In this document: in pieces, positions 62,304-64,000 of the stretch
How the letters are laid out: each line of letters opens with the position of its first letter
Position numbering within the stretch: the first letter of the stretch is position 1
Origin: Rufibacter psychrotolerans
GTDB lineage: Bacteria; Bacteroidota; Bacteroidia; Cytophagales; Hymenobacteraceae
Length of the DNA: 64,000 nt
Direction: 5' to 3'
Assembly (NCBI RefSeq): GCF_016924645.1
Contig: NZ_JAFFJV010000009.1
Coordinates: forward strand, 248,001-312,000
Made by a program: the position numbers and the translations under genes
The notes under the pieces: generated by a model
The model's database searches: none
What the model saw: only the letters and a program-made list of their open reading frames with translations
What the model was told of the DNA's origin: nothing

Positions 62304-62465
62304 ATGATCAAACCGCCCCATGGGCAGCGGCAAAGGGTCGGCCACAACATCGGCGCACTCTGCAACGTGGACAAGGAACCCAGGGAGTTCTCCGCAGGCG
62401 AGCAGAAGATTTTGGAGAACCTCGCCTCCATTGCCGTAGAGGAGTTGGAGAAGGGCTTACCGTAG
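62304..62465 (+). pseudogene. Truncated GAF domain C-terminus
   Basis: A 53-codon frame beginning ATG at 62304 encodes a sequence matching the end of the adjacent GAF protein: HNIGALCNVDKEPREFSAGE then ILENLASIAVEELEKGLP. The preceding two thirds of a GAF domain are missing. It looks like the remnant of a second, tandem GAF gene that lost its front part. Confidence 0.6.
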
Positions 62466-63231
62466 TCGGCTGTACTTTGGCACAGAGAGAGGCTTGGCAA
62501 CGTGAGACGCCTTGCCTATCAAGCCATGTCAATCCCTATTGCAGTCACCCCACCGCATTGAAGCATCTGCCCTCTATCCGCCTGCGCTCTGGGACAGCGA
62601 CACTTCAAGGCGCCCTATAAGGGCTGTGCAGCTGCAAAGGGTGTGCCCTACGGAAAAGGGTATCATTCCTGCTAAGCGAAAGTCTCATATTGATGGAATA
62701 CCTGCGGCCTTAAAGCATTCTGGGCCGCTTTTCAAAGGACGGCCCAAAAACAGGAAGAAGGGCAACATTAACTAAGGTGTGAGGGACAGAATAGTGCTCT
62801 GGCATGAAGCCTTCTCAGACTTTCCCTGATGAGAACAAGCGATTTACAGGCGGGAAGCCCCAGGCCTCCTACCAAGTCAATGAAGGTAAAATCTTATCCT
62901 GAGAATAACGCCAGGGGGGCGACAGCTTTGTGAAAAGCTTAGGGAAGAGAAGTTATCACACAAGTCACTGCTTCGCTACGCAGAATCTTAATTTCTAGCA
63001 AAGCCGGTATACTTTTATATAGTTCCTACGTACTGCTTTTGGGAAATAGCATGGGCTCGGAATACTTGTTAGGAGTATCTTTGTTGCCTCTTCCATTGTT
63101 GGTTGGTCAGAAACAAGTCTGAAGGCGAGCCACTCACTTGAGGCATAGCCAATGGCGTGTTTAGATTTCAATAAGGGAAGAAAGAGTAACAATCTTATCT
63201 CACCACCTTACCTGCGGCTTGAAGCTCAAGT
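62466..63231. other. Intergenic stretch without recognisable gene
   Basis: About 765 bp holding one family A palindrome (62719-62753). A TATCTTTG box at 63076-63083 may be the promoter of the gene at 63232. Open frames on both strands are short and unrecognised. Confidence 0.4.
62719..62753. repeat. Dispersed palindrome family A
   Basis: TTCTGGGCCGCTTTTC, AAAG, GACGGCCCAAAAACAGG. The only copy in the last 12 kb of the window. Confidence 0.6.
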
Positions 63232-63654
63232 ATGACTCAAAAACTTACAAACGTATTTGACAGAATCTTTCTAACCATTACCCAAGATCAGGAAAATCAG
63301 TGGATACACACAGATTGGTTTGGATACCTGACGGAGGAAAACATTAAGACAGGTGCCTTGGCGTACACTAAAGCCGTGCGGGAATCCGGCTACAGCTGTG
63401 TGCTTAATGATACCAGCCATGTGGTAGGAGGCTGGGACCACTCCATAGACTGGGTGGTAAATGAATGGAGTCCGCAGGCCGCCAACGCCGGGATAAAGCA
63501 CTTTGCCCTGATTACCACGCCGGAGTCATTTGCAGAATCCACTGCCTCTAACTTCTTCTCTACCATCACGGCTTTCAGGGTAAAAGTGTTTGGCAACATG
63601 GACGCTGCCCGGCAATGGCTGAGACAGTACTCTTTAGACAACAATAGCATCTAA
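63232..63654 (+). CDS. STAS/SpoIIAA-like small protein
   Basis: The protein of 140 residues has an alternating strand-helix layout. An N-terminal strand pair (IFLTITQDQENQWIHTDWFG) is followed by a helix with LTEENIKTGALAYTKAV, and then the strand CVLNDTSHVVGGWDHSIDW, which holds the conserved Asn-Asp where STAS-like folds have their signature loop. The C-terminal half (KHFALITTPESFAESTAS, FGNMDAARQWLRQ) completes a SpoIIAA-like fold. Cytoplasmic, function unknown. A close relative follows after 20 bp and another lies at 9129. Confidence 0.75.
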   Translation: MTQKLTNVFDRIFLTITQDQENQWIHTDWFGYLTEENIKTGALAYTKAVRESGYSCVLNDTSHVVGGWDHSIDWVVNEWSPQAANAGIKHFALITTPESFAESTASNFFSTITAFRVKVFGNMDAARQWLRQYSLDNNSI

Positions 63655-63674
63655 CCTTAGTTGACGGAATTATC

Positions 63675-64000
63675 ATGGAAGATCAGGTAGAACTCAAAAA
63701 AGTATTCGGTGACGTTTTTTTCCGGGCCAGAAGAAGCCAAACCGATTCACTGCTCTATGGCTACTGGTACGGCGTACAGTCTGTTGAGACGGTAAAGGAG
63801 GGCGGCTATAAATTTCTGTAGATGATCCAAGAAAAGCCTTATTCCAAACTCCTGAACAGCAATCAGAATGTGATTGGCTCCTGGGACATGGCCTTGGAAT
63901 GGGCTCAAAACGAATGGGCGCCCGCTATGCGCAAAGCAGGGCTGCGCTACCTGGCGTACGTAGTGCCCGCCAGCTATTATGCCACCCTCACCGTAGAGAC
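63675..64000 (+). pseudogene. STAS/SpoIIAA-like gene interrupted by in-frame TAG, runs off window
   Basis: The frame opens with ATG at 63675 (DQVELKKVFGDVFFRARRSQ) and meets TAG at 63819-63821 after VKEGGYKFL. The same frame continues at once with ATG and MIQEKPYSKLLNSNQNVIGS, WDMALEWAQNEWAPAMRKAG, which aligns with the GGWDHSIDWVVNEWSPQAAN block of the neighbour at 63232. Thus one base change, for example GAG to TAG, has probably broken the gene. The end lies outside the window. A sequencing error is the alternative. Confidence 0.65.

Overview
The window reads as chromosome of a Bacteroidota bacterium, most likely order Cytophagales, family Hymenobacteraceae (Rufibacter/Nibribacter/Pontibacter-like; this placement is inference). 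The evidence is a SusC/SusD pair, a hybrid two-component regulator, type IX secretion (T9SS) C-terminal sorting domains, Bacteroidota lipoboxes, TAnnTTTG-type promoter candidates, few Shine-Dalgarno sequences and moderately high GC. I saw no rRNA, tRNA, CRISPR array or intact transposase.

Layout. 1-11 kb is mostly housekeeping: a nuclease-fold-like unknown protein, a SnoaL/DUF4440-type lipoprotein, an LD-carboxypeptidase, an N-formylglutamate amidohydrolase-like protein, a Dcp-type M3 peptidase lipoprotein, MsrB, a DUF3943 protein, two small unknowns (one STAS-like) and an overlapping HipA-like kinase/DUF3037 pair. 11-15.4 kb is one giant HYR-repeat T9SS surface protein. 16-38 kb is a complete fructan (levan/inulin) utilisation locus. 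It starts with a fructose-sensor-type hybrid two-component system, followed by what looks like one operon: sugar porter, fructokinase, SusC, SusD, surface glycan-binding lipoprotein and four GH32-type enzymes, ending in a terminator. Gene content matches the Bacteroides thetaiotaomicron BT1754-BT1765 locus, but two GH32 enzymes carry T9SS sorting domains. 38.5-53 kb holds a sialate O-acetylesterase-type enzyme, an unusual two-gene unit (zinc-dependent phospholipase C-like protein plus a CARDB-like partner), and a hemicellulose-type cluster of four GH43-type enzymes and an acetylesterase-like hydrolase. 53-56 kb has two abutting beta-propeller lipoproteins on the minus strand. 57-62.5 kb is a signalling block of different codon use: ECF sigma factor, likely membrane anti-sigma, glycine-zipper membrane protein, four-PAS histidine kinase, GAF protein and a truncated GAF copy. 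The window ends in a STAS/SpoIIAA-like gene followed by a relative broken by an in-frame TAG.

The most notable non-genic signal is a dispersed palindrome: about fourteen intergenic copies of a sequence with outer arms CTGTTTT/AAAACAG, inner arms GGGCC/GGCCC and a GTTTTC-loop-GAAAAC core. Two other palindromic elements (5835-5963 and 51664-51871) and a perfect 24-bp hairpin (52883-52940) add to a repeat-rich intergenic landscape.

How the genes work together (inference from known systems): secreted and lipid-anchored GH32 enzymes cut fructan outside the cell, the glycan-binding protein, SusD and SusC capture and import oligosaccharides, periplasmic GH32 activity frees fructose, the sugar porter carries it into the cytoplasm and fructokinase phosphorylates it. 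Periplasmic fructose would switch on the hybrid regulator.
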